From Streptomyces sp. Tue 6430 (GTDB lineage Bacteria; Actinomycetota; Actinomycetes; Streptomycetales; Streptomycetaceae): a DNA stretch of 64,000 nucleotides. Of this stretch, positions 33,982 to 45,998 are shown piece by piece. The translations under genes were made by a program, and so were the position numbers. The notes beneath the pieces are model-generated. The model had not been told where the DNA came from. It did no database searches and was given only the letters and a program-made list of their open reading frames with translations. Each line of letters begins with the position of its first letter. The first letter of the stretch is position 1. The DNA is taken from contig JAKGSH010000010.1 of assembly GCA_021568835.1 (NCBI GenBank), forward strand, positions 4,526,001-4,590,000. The letters are read 5' to 3'.

Positions 33982-36839
33982 CTACGCCGGGCGCAGCCAC
34001 ACCGTCGACAGCGGCGGCAGCGTCAGCCGGACGCTGGCCGGGTGGCCGTGCCACGGCTGGGGTTCCGGCTTCACCGGGTCGGCGTGGAACACGTCACTGC
34101 CCCCGTACCGCCCGGCGTCCGTGTTGAGCACCTCGAACCAGGCGGGCACGTCGTTCGGCACTCCCAGCCGGTAGTCCTGGCGGACGACGGGCGAGAAGTG
34201 CGACACCGCCAGCAGCGGCGTGCCGTCGGCGTCGCGGCGCAGGAACGCGAGGACGTTGTCGTCGGCCGCGTCCCCCACCACCCACCGGAAGCCGTCGGCG
34301 ACGGTGTCCCGCTCCCACAGCGCGGGCGTCGACCGGTACACGGAGTTCAGGTCGGCGACCAGCTCCCGCACGCCCCGGTGATCGGCCTCCGCCCCGTAGG
34401 CGGGGTCGAGCAGCCACCAGTCGGGCCCGCGCGCCTCGGACCACTCGGTCCCCTGCGCGAACTCCTGCCCCATGAAGAGGAGTTGCTTGCCCGGGTGGGC
34501 CCACATGAAGGCGAGGTAGGCCCGCAGGTTCGCGCGCTGCTGCCACCAGTCGCCCGGCATCTTCGACACCAGCGACTTCTTGCCGTGCACCACCTCGTCG
34601 TGCGATATGGGCAGCACGTAGTTCTCGCTGTAGGCGTACACCATGGAGAAGGTCATCTCGCCGTGGTGGTACTTGCGGTACACGGGCTCGTGGCTCATGT
34701 ACTGGAGCGAGTCGTGCATCCATCCCATGTTCCACTTCAGCCCGAAGCCGAGTCCGCCGAAGCCGCTCGGCCCCCGGTGGTGCGTCGCGCGCGTCACGCC
34801 GTCCCAGGCCGTGGACTCCTCCGCGATGGTCACCACACCGGGGACGCGCCGGTACACGGTGGCGTTCATCTCCTGGAGGAAGGCCACCGCGTCGAGGTTC
34901 TCCCGGCCGCCGTGCTCGTTCGGCGTCCACTGGCCCGGCTCGCGCGAGTAGTCCAGGTAGAGCATGGAGGCGACGGCGTCCACCCGCAGCCCGTCGATGT
35001 GGAACTCCTCGCACCAGTACACGGCGTTGGCCACGAGGAAGTTGCGCACCTCGCGCCGCCCGTAGTCGAACTCCAGCGTCCCCCAGTCGGGGTGCGCGGC
35101 CCGCAGCGGGTCCTCGTGCTCGTAGAGGGGCCGCCCGTCGAACTCCGCCAGCGCCCACTCGTCGCGCGGGAAGTGCGCCGGCACCCAGTCCATGATGACG
35201 CCGATGCCCGCCCGGTGCAGCGAGTCCACGAGGAAACGGAAGTCGTCGGGCGTGCCGAGCCGGGCCGTGGGCGCGTAGAACCCGGTGACCTGGTAGCCCC
35301 ACGAGCCGCCGAAGGGGTGCTCGGCGACCGGCATCAGCTCGACGTGCGTGAAGCCCAGCTCCCTGACGTACGCGGGGAGCTGCTCGGCGAGCTGACGGTA
35401 GGTCAGACCGGGTCGCCAGGACGGCAGGTGGACCTCGTAGATCGACAACGGAGCCTCGTGCGCCGGGCGTTCTCCGCGGGCCGCCAGCCACTCCTCGTCG
35501 CCCCACGCGTAGTGCGAGGCCTCCACCACCGACGAGGTGGCCGGCGGCGTCTCCGTGCGGCGGGCCATCGGGTCGGCGCGCTGGGTGCGGGAACCGTCGG
35601 GCCGGGTGATGTCGAACTTGTACAGCTCGCCCTCGCCGATCGCGGGCACGAACAGCTCCCAGATCCCGGAGGAACCGAGCGACCGCATCGGGTACCCGAT
35701 GCCGTCCCAGAAGTTGAAGGTGCCCGCGAGCCGCACCGCACGCGCGTTGGGCGCCCACACCGAGAAGCGGGTGCCGCTCACCCCCTCGTGGGTCATCGGG
35801 TGCGCGCCGAGCACCTTCCACAGTTCCTCGTGCCGGCCCTCCCCGATCAGATGCAGGTCCAGGTCGCCGAGCGTGGGCAGGAAGCGGTACGGGTCCTCGG
35901 TCTCCTGGACCGTCTCCTCGTACGCGACGACCAGACGGTAGGCCGGGACCTCCCGCAGGGGGAGCAGGCCGGAGAAGAAGCCGTCGCCGTCGTCGTGCAG
36001 CTCGGCCCGCAGCCCGCCCGTGACGACGGTGACCGACAGGGCGTAGGGGCGGAAGGCCCGGAAGACGATCCCGCCGGGCGCCGGGTGCGCGCCGAGCACG
36101 GAGTGCGGGTCGTGATGGATGCCGTGCAGCAGCCGCTCACGGTCGCCGCCGTCCAGCGCGGGGGAGGGGGCGACTTCCACGGGCCCTGTCTGTACGGGCT
36201 CTGTCCGGGCGGGCCCGGTCCGTACGGGTCCGGCTCCCACGGGCTCGGCCGGGGCCGGGGCGGGGGGCCGGGACGCGCGCCCCTTCGCGGTGGAGGAAGC
36301 GGAGGCGGGGACCTTCTTCGCGGCACGCTTCGCCGGGCCCGCCTTCTCGGCGGCGGCCTTCTTCGGAGCGGCCTCCTTCGAGGTGGCCGTCTCCGCCGCG
36401 ACCGTCTCCACCCCGGCCGTCTCCGCCGCGACCGTCTCGGGCACGGTCTTCGCCGCGGTCTTCTTCGCCACCGGTTTCTTCGCCGCGGTCTTCTTCGTGA
36501 CCGCCTTCGCCGTGACGGCTTTCTTCGCCACGGCCTTCTTGGTGACGGCCTTCTTCGCGACGGCCTTCCGCGCCGGGGTCTCCTCCGCCGCGGCCTTCCC
36601 CCCGGCGGCCTCCCGAAGGGCGGCCTCCCGGTCGGAGGCCTTCACGGCGGCCGCGGTCTTCTTGCCCACGGTCTTCTTGCCCGCCGTTTTCCTGCCCGCG
36701 GGTTTCCTGCTCGCCGCTTTCTCGGCCACCGTCTTCTCGGTCACCGTTTTCTCGGCCGTGGCCTTCGGGGCCGGGGCCTTCTTCGGGTCCTTCGGGTTCC
36801 CGGGTTCGGAACCGTGGGGGACGGGGGGCTGGGAGTCAC
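33982..36839 (-). CDS. glgB: Glycogen branching enzyme with histone-like N-terminal tail
   Basis: Adds alpha-1,6 branches to the GlgE-made alpha-glucan. The tail (about 180 residues) is Lys/Ala/Thr-rich with repeats such as AVTKKAVAKKAVTAKAVTKK, like histone H1. Then come the N-terminal carbohydrate-binding modules (LLHGIHHDPHSVLGAHPAPG, GTFNFWDG) and the GH13 barrel: DGLRVDAVASMLYLD (nucleophile Asp), VTIAEESTAW (acid Glu) and PISHDEVVHGKKSL. A GTG at 36839 has GAGGAGG eight bases upstream, but its frame breaks near 36799-36804 (CCCGGG short by one base); with it repaired the protein is 952 residues. Without it the start would be GTG 36744 (920 residues). It follows mak by 13 bp. Confidence 0.92.
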
Positions 36840-36852
36840 GGGGAAAGCCTCC

Positions 36853-38232
36853 TCAGGACGGGTCGGATGCGGCGAGCCGACGTATCGCGGACAGCGGGAC
36901 GGAGAGCCAGTCGGGGCGGTGCCGGGCCTCGTAGACCGTCTCGTAGACCGCCTTGTCCGTCTCGTAGGCCCGCAGCAGTACGGGATCGGTGCGGGGGTCG
37001 GTGCCGGACACCTCGGCGTAGCCGGAGCAGTACGCGGCCCGGCACACCTCGGCCCAGCCGGGCGCCGGCGGGTCGGCCGAGAGGGCGGCGTAGTCGAAGG
37101 AGCGCAGCATGCCCGCCACGTCCCGGACGGCGGGCTGGGGCATCCGGCGCTCGGCCAGCGGGCGGGCCGGCTCGCCCTCGAAGTCGATCAGCGACCACTC
37201 GCCGGAGGGCGCCCGCAGGCACTGCCCGAGGTGCAGGTCGCCGTGGACGCGCTGGGCGGTCCAGGTCCGGCCCTCGGCCGCGAGGTCGGCCAGCGCCGAG
37301 AACGCGGTGCGCAGGCCGGGGGCGTAGGGGCGCAGGGCGGGCACGGCCTGCGCCGCCGCGTCCAGCCGCTCGGTCATGCCGTCGACCAGCGGCCCGAGCT
37401 GGGCGTGGCCGAGGGTGGCGGTGGGCAGGGCCCGGGCCAGCGAGGTGTGCACCTCGGCGGTGGCCCGGCCCAGCGCCCGGGCCTCGGCGCCGAAGTCCTC
37501 GCCCTTGGCCAGCTCCCGCAGCGCCAGCTCCCAGCCGTCCGTCGCGCCCTGCACGAAGGGCTGGAGGACGCCGAGGACGTACGACTCGCCGCCGCCGTCC
37601 TCCAGGTCCGCGTGCAGCCACGCCGCCGGCGCGGGCACCCGGGAGGACCCCTCGCGGGCGAGCGCCAGCGGCAGCTCCAGATCGGGGTTGACGCCGGGGA
37701 CGACCCGCCGCAGCAGCTTCAGAATGAACGTATCTCCAAAGACGACCGACGAATTCGACTGCTCGGCGGTCAGCCGGCGCGGCACCAGGCCGGCGCGTAT
37801 CTCCTGCGCGGGGTCCCGTTCGCAGCGCAGGACGCCGATCCGGGCCTCGGTGCGCAGCGCCTCCAGGAGGACCTCGGCGGGCCGGGTGTCGTACAGGGCG
37901 TCGTAGACGGTCCGGCCGCCGAGCGGTCCGTCCGGCACGTGCCCGATCAGCGCGGGCGCCAGCCGGGGCGGCAGCGCCTCGCTGGCGCCGATCAGCAGCT
38001 GGTAGCAGTCGCCGGGCCCGGCGCCCTGGTGCGCGCGGACCAGCAGGTGGTAGAGGCCCAGCCGGGACGCGGCGGGCAGCAGCTCGGTGCCCGCCACCAG
38101 CGAGAACCCCGTGACCGGACTCCCCTTGCCGGCGAACCAGCGCTGCCGTGGCAGCCACTCCCGCAGCAGGGGGGTCAGTGACGCGAGGAGACCGGGGCTG
38201 GTCGTGCCGGAGAGTGTGACCGTTTCCGCCAT
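36853..38232 (-). CDS. mak: Maltokinase
   Basis: Phosphorylates maltose with ATP to maltose 1-phosphate, the GlgE substrate. 459 residues, aminoglycoside-phosphotransferase-like fold. N-terminal cap: LLREWLPRQRWFAGKGSPVT. Nucleotide region: LTAEQSNSSVVFGDTFILKL (Lys). Catalytic loop: RVHGDLHLGQCL. Metal site: SLIDFEGEPARPL. These are the Mak (Pep2) signatures. ATG at 38232. Coded between treS and glgB, so trehalose-derived maltose from TreS passes directly to Mak and then GlgE. The 36853 stop overlaps the glgB ribosome site. Confidence 0.95.
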   Translation of the reverse strand: MAETVTLSGTTSPGLLASLTPLLREWLPRQRWFAGKGSPVTGFSLVAGTELLPAASRLGLYHLLVRAHQGAGPGDCYQLLIGASEALPPRLAPALIGHVPDGPLGGRTVYDALYDTRPAEVLLEALRTEARIGVLRCERDPAQEIRAGLVPRRLTAEQSNSSVVFGDTFILKLLRRVVPGVNPDLELPLALAREGSSRVPAPAAWLHADLEDGGGESYVLGVLQPFVQGATDGWELALRELAKGEDFGAEARALGRATAEVHTSLARALPTATLGHAQLGPLVDGMTERLDAAAQAVPALRPYAPGLRTAFSALADLAAEGRTWTAQRVHGDLHLGQCLRAPSGEWSLIDFEGEPARPLAERRMPQPAVRDVAGMLRSFDYAALSADPPAPGWAEVCRAAYCSGYAEVSGTDPRTDPVLLRAYETDKAVYETVYEARHRPDWLSVPLSAIRRLAASDPS

Positions 38233-38278
38233 GGCGTCACGTCCTTTCCCCGGGGGGTCGGGGTGTTACTGATGCGTG

Positions 38279-38314
38279 CCCCGGGCGGGGCGGGAGAAAC
38301 CGCCCCGCCCGGGG
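38279..38314 (-). terminator. 15-bp hairpin between treS and mak
   Basis: CCCCGGGCGGGGCGG at 38279-38293 and its exact complement at 38300-38314 flank GAGAAA. It starts four bases after the treS stop and ends 47 bp before the mak ATG. Inside an operon it would act as a partial terminator or an mRNA-end stabiliser, setting TreS above Mak and GlgB (inference). Confidence 0.65.
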
Positions 38315-38317
38315 GTA

Positions 38318-40013
<1,696 letters not shown>

Positions 40014-40017
<4 letters not shown>

Positions 40018-42131
40018 CGTGTGGGTGACCCTCCGGTCTGCGGGGTGGACGGTCGCAGGACGGTCAGGACGTGCGCGGGCCGGGTGCCCGGTTCGAGGCG
40101 CACGTAATTGGCCCTGCCCCAGTGGTAGGTCTCGCCGGTGAGCTCGTCGCGCACCGGCACGGACTCGTGCCAGTCCAGGCCGAGTTGCGGCATGTCCAAC
40201 GAGACCGTGGCCTCCTGGGTGTGGTGGGGGTCGAGGTTGACGACCACCAGAACCGTGTTCGAACCGCTCCTCTTCGAGTAGGCGATCACCGCCTCCTGGT
40301 CGGTGTGGTGGAAGTGCAGGTTCCGCAGTTGCCGCAGTGCGGGGTGTGTTCGGCGGATCTCGTTGAGGCGGGTGATCAGGGGGGCGATGGTGCGGCCCTC
40401 GCGTGCGGCGGCGTCCCAGTCGCGGGGGCGCAGCTGGTACTTCTCCGAGTCGAGGTACTCCTCGCTGCCCGGCCTGAGCGGGATGTTCTCGCACAGCTCG
40501 TAGCCGCTGTAGACGCCCCAGCTGGGGGAGAGGGTCGCGGCCAGCACGGCGCGGGCCTCGAAGGCGGGGCGCCCGCCGTGCTGGAGGTGGGCGTGCAGGA
40601 TGTCGGGGGTGTTGGGGAAGAAGTTGGGCCGCATGTAGCTCGCCGCCTCGCCCGACAGCTCCGTCAGGTACTCGGTGAGTTCTTCCTTGGTGTTGCGCCA
40701 GGTGAAGTAGGTGTAGGACTGCTGGAAGCCGATCTGGGCGAGGGTGTGCATCATCGCGGGCCGGGTGAACGCCTCGGCCAGGAAGATCACGTCCGGGTCG
40801 GACTTGTTGATCTCGCCGATGACCCGTTCCCAGAACACCACCGGTTTGGTGTGCGGGTTGTCCACCCGGAAGATCCGCACCCCGTGCCCCATCCAGTGCC
40901 GCAGCACCCGCAGCGTCTCCTTGACGATGCCGTCCATGTCGGCGTCGAAGGCGATCGGGTAGATGTCCTGGTACTTCTTCGGCGGGTTCTCCGCGTAGGC
41001 GATCGTCCCGTCCGGCCGGTGGTGGAACCACTCCGGGTGCTTGTGCACCCACGGATGGTCCGGCGAGCACTGCAGCGCGAAGTCGAGGGCCACCTCCAGG
41101 CCCTCCTCGCGGGCCCGCTGCACGAACCAGTCGAAGTCCTCCAGGGTCCCCAGGTCCGGGTGCACGGCGTCGTGGCCGCCCTCCGGCGAGCCGATCGCCC
41201 ACGGCACCCCCACGTCCTCGGGGCCGGGATCGAGGGTGTTGTTGCGGCCCTTGCGGAAGGTCGTGCCGATGGGGTGGATCGGCGGCAGGTAGACGACGTC
41301 GAAGCCCATCGCCGCGATCGCCGGCAGCCGCCGCGCCGCCGTGCGGAACGTGCCGTGCGGACGCTCGGGAGTGCCCTCCGAGCGCGGGAAGAACTCGTAC
41401 CACGACCCGTACAACGCCCGCTCCCGCTCCACCAGCAGCGGCAGCGTCTCGGACTCGGTGACCAGTTCCCGCAGCGGATGGCGGGCCAGCACCGCGTCCA
41501 CCTCGGGGTCGAGCGCCGCCGCCAGCCGGGAGGCCGCCGGACGGGCCTCGTCGCGCAGGGCGTCGACCGCGGCGAGCAGGACGTCCCGCTTCGCCCGGGC
41601 GTCCGCGTCCGCCTCGGGCACCCCGGCGGCGGCGCGCTCGTACAGCCGGGCACCCTCCTCCAGGACCAGCTCGGTGTCGATGCCCGCGGGGATCTTGATG
41701 CGCGCGTGGTGCCGCCAGGTGCTGACCGGGTCGCCCCAGGCCTCCACGGTGTACGTCCAGTGGCCCGGCTCGTCCGGGGTGACGTCGGCGCCCCAGCGGT
41801 CGGTGCCGGGGGCCAGCTCGCGCATCGGCGTCCAGGGGCCGGGGCGGCCGTCGGGACCGCGCAGCACGACGTTGGCGGCGACGGCGTCGTGACCCTCGCG
41901 GAACACGGTGGCCGAGACCTGGAACGTCTCTCCGGTGACCGCCTTGGCCGGGCGGCGGCCGCGCTGGACGACCGGCCGGACGTCGAGGACGGGCATGCGC
42001 CCCACGGCCGTCCCGTCACCCGCGGAGGATCGCTCCGGGGCCGACGGCCCGGCGGTGGCGGGACGCGCGGGGGGTGGTGCCGCGGTGCGAGGGGGTGTCG
42101 GGGGTGCTGACGAGTGGTGCGTGGCGGGCAT
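40014..42131 (-). CDS. glgE: Alpha-1,4-glucan:maltose-1-phosphate maltosyltransferase
   Basis: Extends alpha-1,4-glucan by two glucose units from maltose 1-phosphate. 705 residues; start ATG 42131 (MPATHHSS) with AGGAG upstream, and the same start pattern as S. coelicolor GlgE1. The N domain (RPVVQRGRRPAKAVTGETFQ, VEAWGDPVSTWRHHARIKIP) and helix-bundle insert precede the GH13_3 barrel. Active site: VRIFRVDNPHTKP (nucleophile Asp), VIFLAEAFTRPAMM (acid Glu) and NTPDILHAHLQHGG (Asp). The Thr/Pro/Ala tail (residues 8-40) is about 30 longer than in S. coelicolor. It heads the glgE-treS-mak-glgB operon. Confidence 0.95.
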
Positions 42132-43189
42132 GACCGCTCCTGTCCGCATCAACGAGGGTGGGCGGATGGATGTGGGGAGGTGGGTCCTGCGACGTACGTG
42201 CTGGGTGGTGCCGGGTGGTACGGGGTGTGCCGGGAACCGGGCGCGCCGGGGCGCGGTCCGGCAGCCGGGTGCCGGGGTCGGGCACGTCGCACGGCGCGCT
42301 CTCGTCGTACGGCGTGCTCTGGGCGTACGGGTCGTACGGGTAGTACGGGTCGTACAGCGCTGTACGGGTTGTACGGGTCGTACGGGTTCTGTACCGGAGG
42401 AGCCTTCCCACCCTATTCGGGTGAGCAATCCGGCACGTTGCTAACTGGTCGCGCGCAGGTATTCATGAAGTCGTGCCTCGTCCGCGGGGCAGTTCCGACG
42501 AGTGCGGTACCCGCCGGATTTCGTCCGGTGAAGCGGGGGTCCGGCCGGACGCCTTGCCGCTCGTGGCCCTGGTGGCCAGGCTCTTTTCCATCGGCTCCAT
42601 CGGCGCGGAGTCCTCTCGGTTGCGCGGTCGGAAACGCCGCGGCCGTGTCCGCGGCGTACGGTGACGCCGGCGCCGTACCGGAAGCCGTACCGGAACAGGC
42701 CGAGCGTCCCGTGTCGCTCGTGTGCCCCGTGCAGCCGGTGGACACTCCGGGGCGAACGGATCGGGGCCGGGCCATGGTCCGGGTTCCCCTCCTCGACTCG
42801 GTGCGTGGCGGACCCGTGCGTGGCGGGCCCGCCCCGGCGGACCCGTACGGGGCGGCGGTGCCGGGTGTGTCACCCGCAGCCTCTCGTGCGGCGCGAAGTG
42901 TCACAAGGTGGCCCGTGGGGGTGTAATCGGCCATGAAGGGGCGCACTCGGGGGCTGCGGGGCGCCGGTCAGGGCGGCAGCGGGAGCAGGCCGGGCCGGGC
43001 CGGGGCTCCCCGCGCCGTCCGGCGCCGGCCGGTGCCGTCCGGCGTGGCGCGAAAAGATCCGTCGACGGCCGAAAGCACGGGCCCGGCGGCGGGGGCCTCC
43101 AGCAAGTCCGGTGCCGACGCCGGTACCGTCGTCAGAGACGTTGACGCACACTGCCGTGCGCCACTTCCTCACGCACGCCGAGGTGGAAT
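42132..43189. other. 1.06-kb divergent region between glgE and glgP
   Basis: No gene could be supported. Open frames on both strands here are GC-driven and lack ribosome sites and family patterns. It must hold the promoters of the glgE operon and glgP. The clearest structures are the nine-base repeat block at 42325-42395 and a GAGGTGGAAT ribosome site before the glgP GTG. The glgE leader could be over 200 bases if transcription starts at or beyond the repeat. Confidence 0.5.
42325..42395. repeat. Nine-base GTACGGGTC tandem array with central palindrome
   Basis: GTAC units begin at 42325, 42334, 42343, 42352, 42362, 42371 and 42380, with period nine apart from one ten-base step. A final GTACC is at 42391. 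The central pair forms the perfect palindrome CGTACAGCGCTGTACG (42351-42366). It lies 194 bp upstream of the glgE start. Confidence 0.7.
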
Positions 43190-45826
43190 GTGAAGGCGAT
43201 CCGTCGATTCACTGTCCGACCCCTTCTCCCCGAACCCCTCCGGCCGCTCAGTGACCTGGCGCGCAACCTGCGCTGGTCATGGCACGCGGAAACCCGTGAC
43301 CTCTTCCGGCAGGCCGACCCCGAACACTGGGCGGCCTCGGGCGGCGACCCCGTACGGCTGCTCGGCGCCGTGGACGCGGCCCGCCTCCAGGAACTGGCCG
43401 GGGACGACCGCTTCCTGGGCCGGCTGACCGCCGCCGCCGACGACCTGCACGCCTACCTGACCGGCGACCGCTGGTACCAGCAGCAGCCCGCGGGGCTGCC
43501 CGCCGCCGTCGCCTACTTCTCCCCGGAGTTCGGCGTCACGGCCGCGCTGCCCCAGTACTCCGGCGGCCTCGGCATCCTCGCCGGCGACCACCTCAAGGCC
43601 GCCAGCGACCTGGGCGTCCCCCTCATCGGGGTCGGGCTGCTCTACCGGCACGGCTACTTCCGCCAGACCCTCTCCCGCGACGGCTGGCAGCAGGAGCACT
43701 ATCCCGTCCTCGACCCCAACGAACTGCCGGTGACCCAGCTGAAGGAGGAGGACGGCACCCCCGCCCAGGTCTCCCTCGCCCTCCCCGGCGGAAAACAGCT
43801 GCACGCCAGGATCTGGCTGGCCCAGGTCGGCCGGGTGCCGCTGCTGATGCTCGACTCCGACGTCGAGGAGAACGACCCCGGCGAACGCGGGGTGACCGAC
43901 CGGCTCTACGGCGGCGGCAGCGAGCACCGGCTGCTCCAGGAGATGCTGCTCGGCATAGGGGGTGTCCGCGCGGTGCGCGCGTACTGCCGGCTGACCGGGC
44001 ACGCCCCGCCCGAGGTGTTCCACACCAACGAGGGGCACGCCGGGTTCCTCGGCCTGGAGCGGATCGCCGAGCTGTGCGACGAGGGGCTCGACTTCGACTC
44101 CGCCCTGGAGGCGGTCCGGGCCGGAACCGTCTTCACCACGCACACCCCCGTCCCGGCCGGCATCGACCGCTTCGACCGCGAACTCGTCGCCCGGCACTTC
44201 GGGCCCGGCGCCGAACTCCCGCGCATCGACGTCGGCCGCGTCCTCGCCCTGGGCAGGGAGACCTACCCGGGCGGCGAGCCGAACCTCTTCAACATGGCCG
44301 TCATGGGCCTGCGCCTCGCCCAGCGCGCCAACGGCGTCTCCCTCCTGCACGGCCAGGTCAGCCGCGAGATGTTCGCCGGCCTGTGGCCCGGCTTCGACCC
44401 CGAGGAGGTGCCCATCACCTCCGTCACCAACGGCGTGCACGCCCCCACCTGGGTCGCGCCCGAGGTGCTGCGGCTGGGCGCCCGGCAGATCGGCGACCGG
44501 CGGGCCGAGGACGCGCTGAGCGTCGGCGGCTCCGACCGCTGGGACTCCGTCGCCGAGATCGCCGACGAGGAGATCTGGAACCTCCGCCGCGACCTGCGCG
44601 GACAGCTCGTCGCGGAGGTACGGGACCGGCTCCGCGCCTCCTGGCGGCAGCGCGGCGCGGGCACGGCCGAACTGGGCTGGATCGACGGCGTGCTCGACCC
44701 CGACGTCCTCACCATCGGGTTCGCCCGCCGCGTCCCGTCGTACAAGCGGCTCACGCTGATGCTGCGGGACCGCGACCGGCTGACGGAGCTGCTCCTGCAC
44801 CCCGAGCGGCCCGTCCAGATCGTCGTGGCCGGCAAGGCGCACCCGGCGGACGACGGCGGCAAACGCCTCATCCAGGAACTGGTGCGCTTCGCCGACGACC
44901 CGCGCGTGCGCCACCGCATCGTCTTCCTCCCCGACTACGGCATGGGCATGGCGCAGAAGCTGTACCCCGGCTGCGACATCTGGCTGAACAACCCGCTGCG
45001 CCCGCTGGAGGCCTGCGGCACGTCCGGCATGAAGGCGGCCCTCAACGGCTGCCTCAACCTCTCCGTCCTGGACGGTTGGTGGGACGAGTGGTTCCGGCCC
45101 GACTTCGGCTGGGCCATCCCCACCGCCGACGGTTCGGGCACCGACGCCGACACCGACGCCTACACCGACCACCGCGACGACATCGAGGCGGCGGCGCTGT
45201 ACGACCTCCTCGAGCAGCGCGTCACCCCGCGCTTCTACGAGCGCGGCGCGGGCGGGCTGCCCGACCGCTGGATCGAGATGGTCCGCCAGACCCTCACCCA
45301 CCTCGGCCCCAAGGTGCTGGCCGGCCGCATGGTCCGCGAGTACGTCGAACGGCTCTACGTCCCCGCCGCCCGGGCCCACCGGGCCCTGGACCCCGACGCG
45401 GCCCGCGACCTCGCCGCCTGGAAGGCGAAGGTGCGCGCCGCCTGGCCCGCGGTCACCGTCGATCACGTCGAGACCTCCGCGGCCACCCCGACCGCCGAAC
45501 TCGGCACGACCCTCGCCCTGCGGGTCCGCCTGCGCCTCGGTGATCTCACCCCCGACGACGTCGAGGTCCAGGCCGTCTCCGGCCGCGTCGACGCGGAGGA
45601 CCGCATCACGGACGGCACGGCCGTCCCCCTGAAACCGGTCGGCGGCCCCGACCCCGAGGGCAGCCGGCTCTACGAGGGCCCCCTCTCCCTCGACCGCACG
45701 GGCCCGTACGGCTACACGGTCCGCGTCCTCCCCGACCATCCGCTGATCGCGTCGGGCGCGGAGCTGGGGCTGGTGGCGGTGCCCTCGGAGGAACTGGTGG
45801 AGGGGGCGGGGGTGTTGATGCGGTAG
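43190..45826 (+). CDS. glgP: Alpha-glucan phosphorylase
   Basis: Phosphorolysis of alpha-glucan to glucose 1-phosphate. 878 residues with an N-terminal DUF3417 (RFTVRPLLPEPLRPLSDLAR, LRWSWHAETRDLF) and glycosyltransferase-35 core. Present: YFSPEFGVTAALPQYSGGLG (glucan-binding loop), VFHTNEGHAGFLGLERIAEL, VFTTHTPVPAGIDRFDREL, the PLP Lys region EACGTSGMKAALNGCLNLSV, and DGWWDEWFRPDFGWAI. GTG at 43190 with GAGGTGG. It faces away from the glgE operon. The last 111 codons recur at 48674-49008, differing only by three synonymous bases at 45540-45546. That patch (CTC GGT GAT) is the less usual codon choice and is in this full-length copy. Confidence 0.93.
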   Translation: MKAIRRFTVRPLLPEPLRPLSDLARNLRWSWHAETRDLFRQADPEHWAASGGDPVRLLGAVDAARLQELAGDDRFLGRLTAAADDLHAYLTGDRWYQQQPAGLPAAVAYFSPEFGVTAALPQYSGGLGILAGDHLKAASDLGVPLIGVGLLYRHGYFRQTLSRDGWQQEHYPVLDPNELPVTQLKEEDGTPAQVSLALPGGKQLHARIWLAQVGRVPLLMLDSDVEENDPGERGVTDRLYGGGSEHRLLQEMLLGIGGVRAVRAYCRLTGHAPPEVFHTNEGHAGFLGLERIAELCDEGLDFDSALEAVRAGTVFTTHTPVPAGIDRFDRELVARHFGPGAELPRIDVGRVLALGRETYPGGEPNLFNMAVMGLRLAQRANGVSLLHGQVSREMFAGLWPGFDPEEVPITSVTNGVHAPTWVAPEVLRLGARQIGDRRAEDALSVGGSDRWDSVAEIADEEIWNLRRDLRGQLVAEVRDRLRASWRQRGAGTAELGWIDGVLDPDVLTIGFARRVPSYKRLTLMLRDRDRLTELLLHPERPVQIVVAGKAHPADDGGKRLIQELVRFADDPRVRHRIVFLPDYGMGMAQKLYPGCDIWLNNPLRPLEACGTSGMKAALNGCLNLSVLDGWWDEWFRPDFGWAIPTADGSGTDADTDAYTDHRDDIEAAALYDLLEQRVTPRFYERGAGGLPDRWIEMVRQTLTHLGPKVLAGRMVREYVERLYVPAARAHRALDPDAARDLAAWKAKVRAAWPAVTVDHVETSAATPTAELGTTLALRVRLRLGDLTPDDVEVQAVSGRVDAEDRITDGTAVPLKPVGGPDPEGSRLYEGPLSLDRTGPYGYTVRVLPDHPLIASGAELGLVAVPSEELVEGAGVLMR

Positions 45827-45831
45827 GGGGT
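45492..45831 (+). repeat. Left copy of a 340-bp direct repeat (glgP 3' end)
   Basis: Matches 48674-49013 base for base except for three positions near 45540-45546. The offset is exactly 3182. After it the copies diverge for about 20 bases, then share the terminator hairpin. The repeat brackets the island 45.8-48.7 kb. Confidence 0.9.
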
Positions 45832-45858
45832 TTCCGGTTCTGCGTCTCCTCGGTTCTT

Positions 45859-45890
45859 CGTCGCCGGGGCTCGGGGGAGCCCCGGCGACG
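45859..45890 (+). terminator. glgP terminator hairpin
   Basis: CGTCGCCGGGGCT and AGCCCCGGCGACG pair around CGGGGG, 32 bp after the glgP stop. The same hairpin follows the duplicated glgP end at 49023. Confidence 0.75.
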
Positions 45891-45998
45891 CCCGTTCGTC
45901 GGTGTTGCCGCTTTTCGGCCGCGGGGCGGGCCGAATCTCCGGAGAACCGCTCCGGGGCGTTGGTACTCTCCGCGTCTACGGTGAGGTGGGGGACGATC

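Noticed and set aside
42661..43144. Open frames in the glgE-glgP gap
   Set aside because: Arg/Gly/Ala-rich, no start context, and several frames are open at once, as expected from GC content alone.
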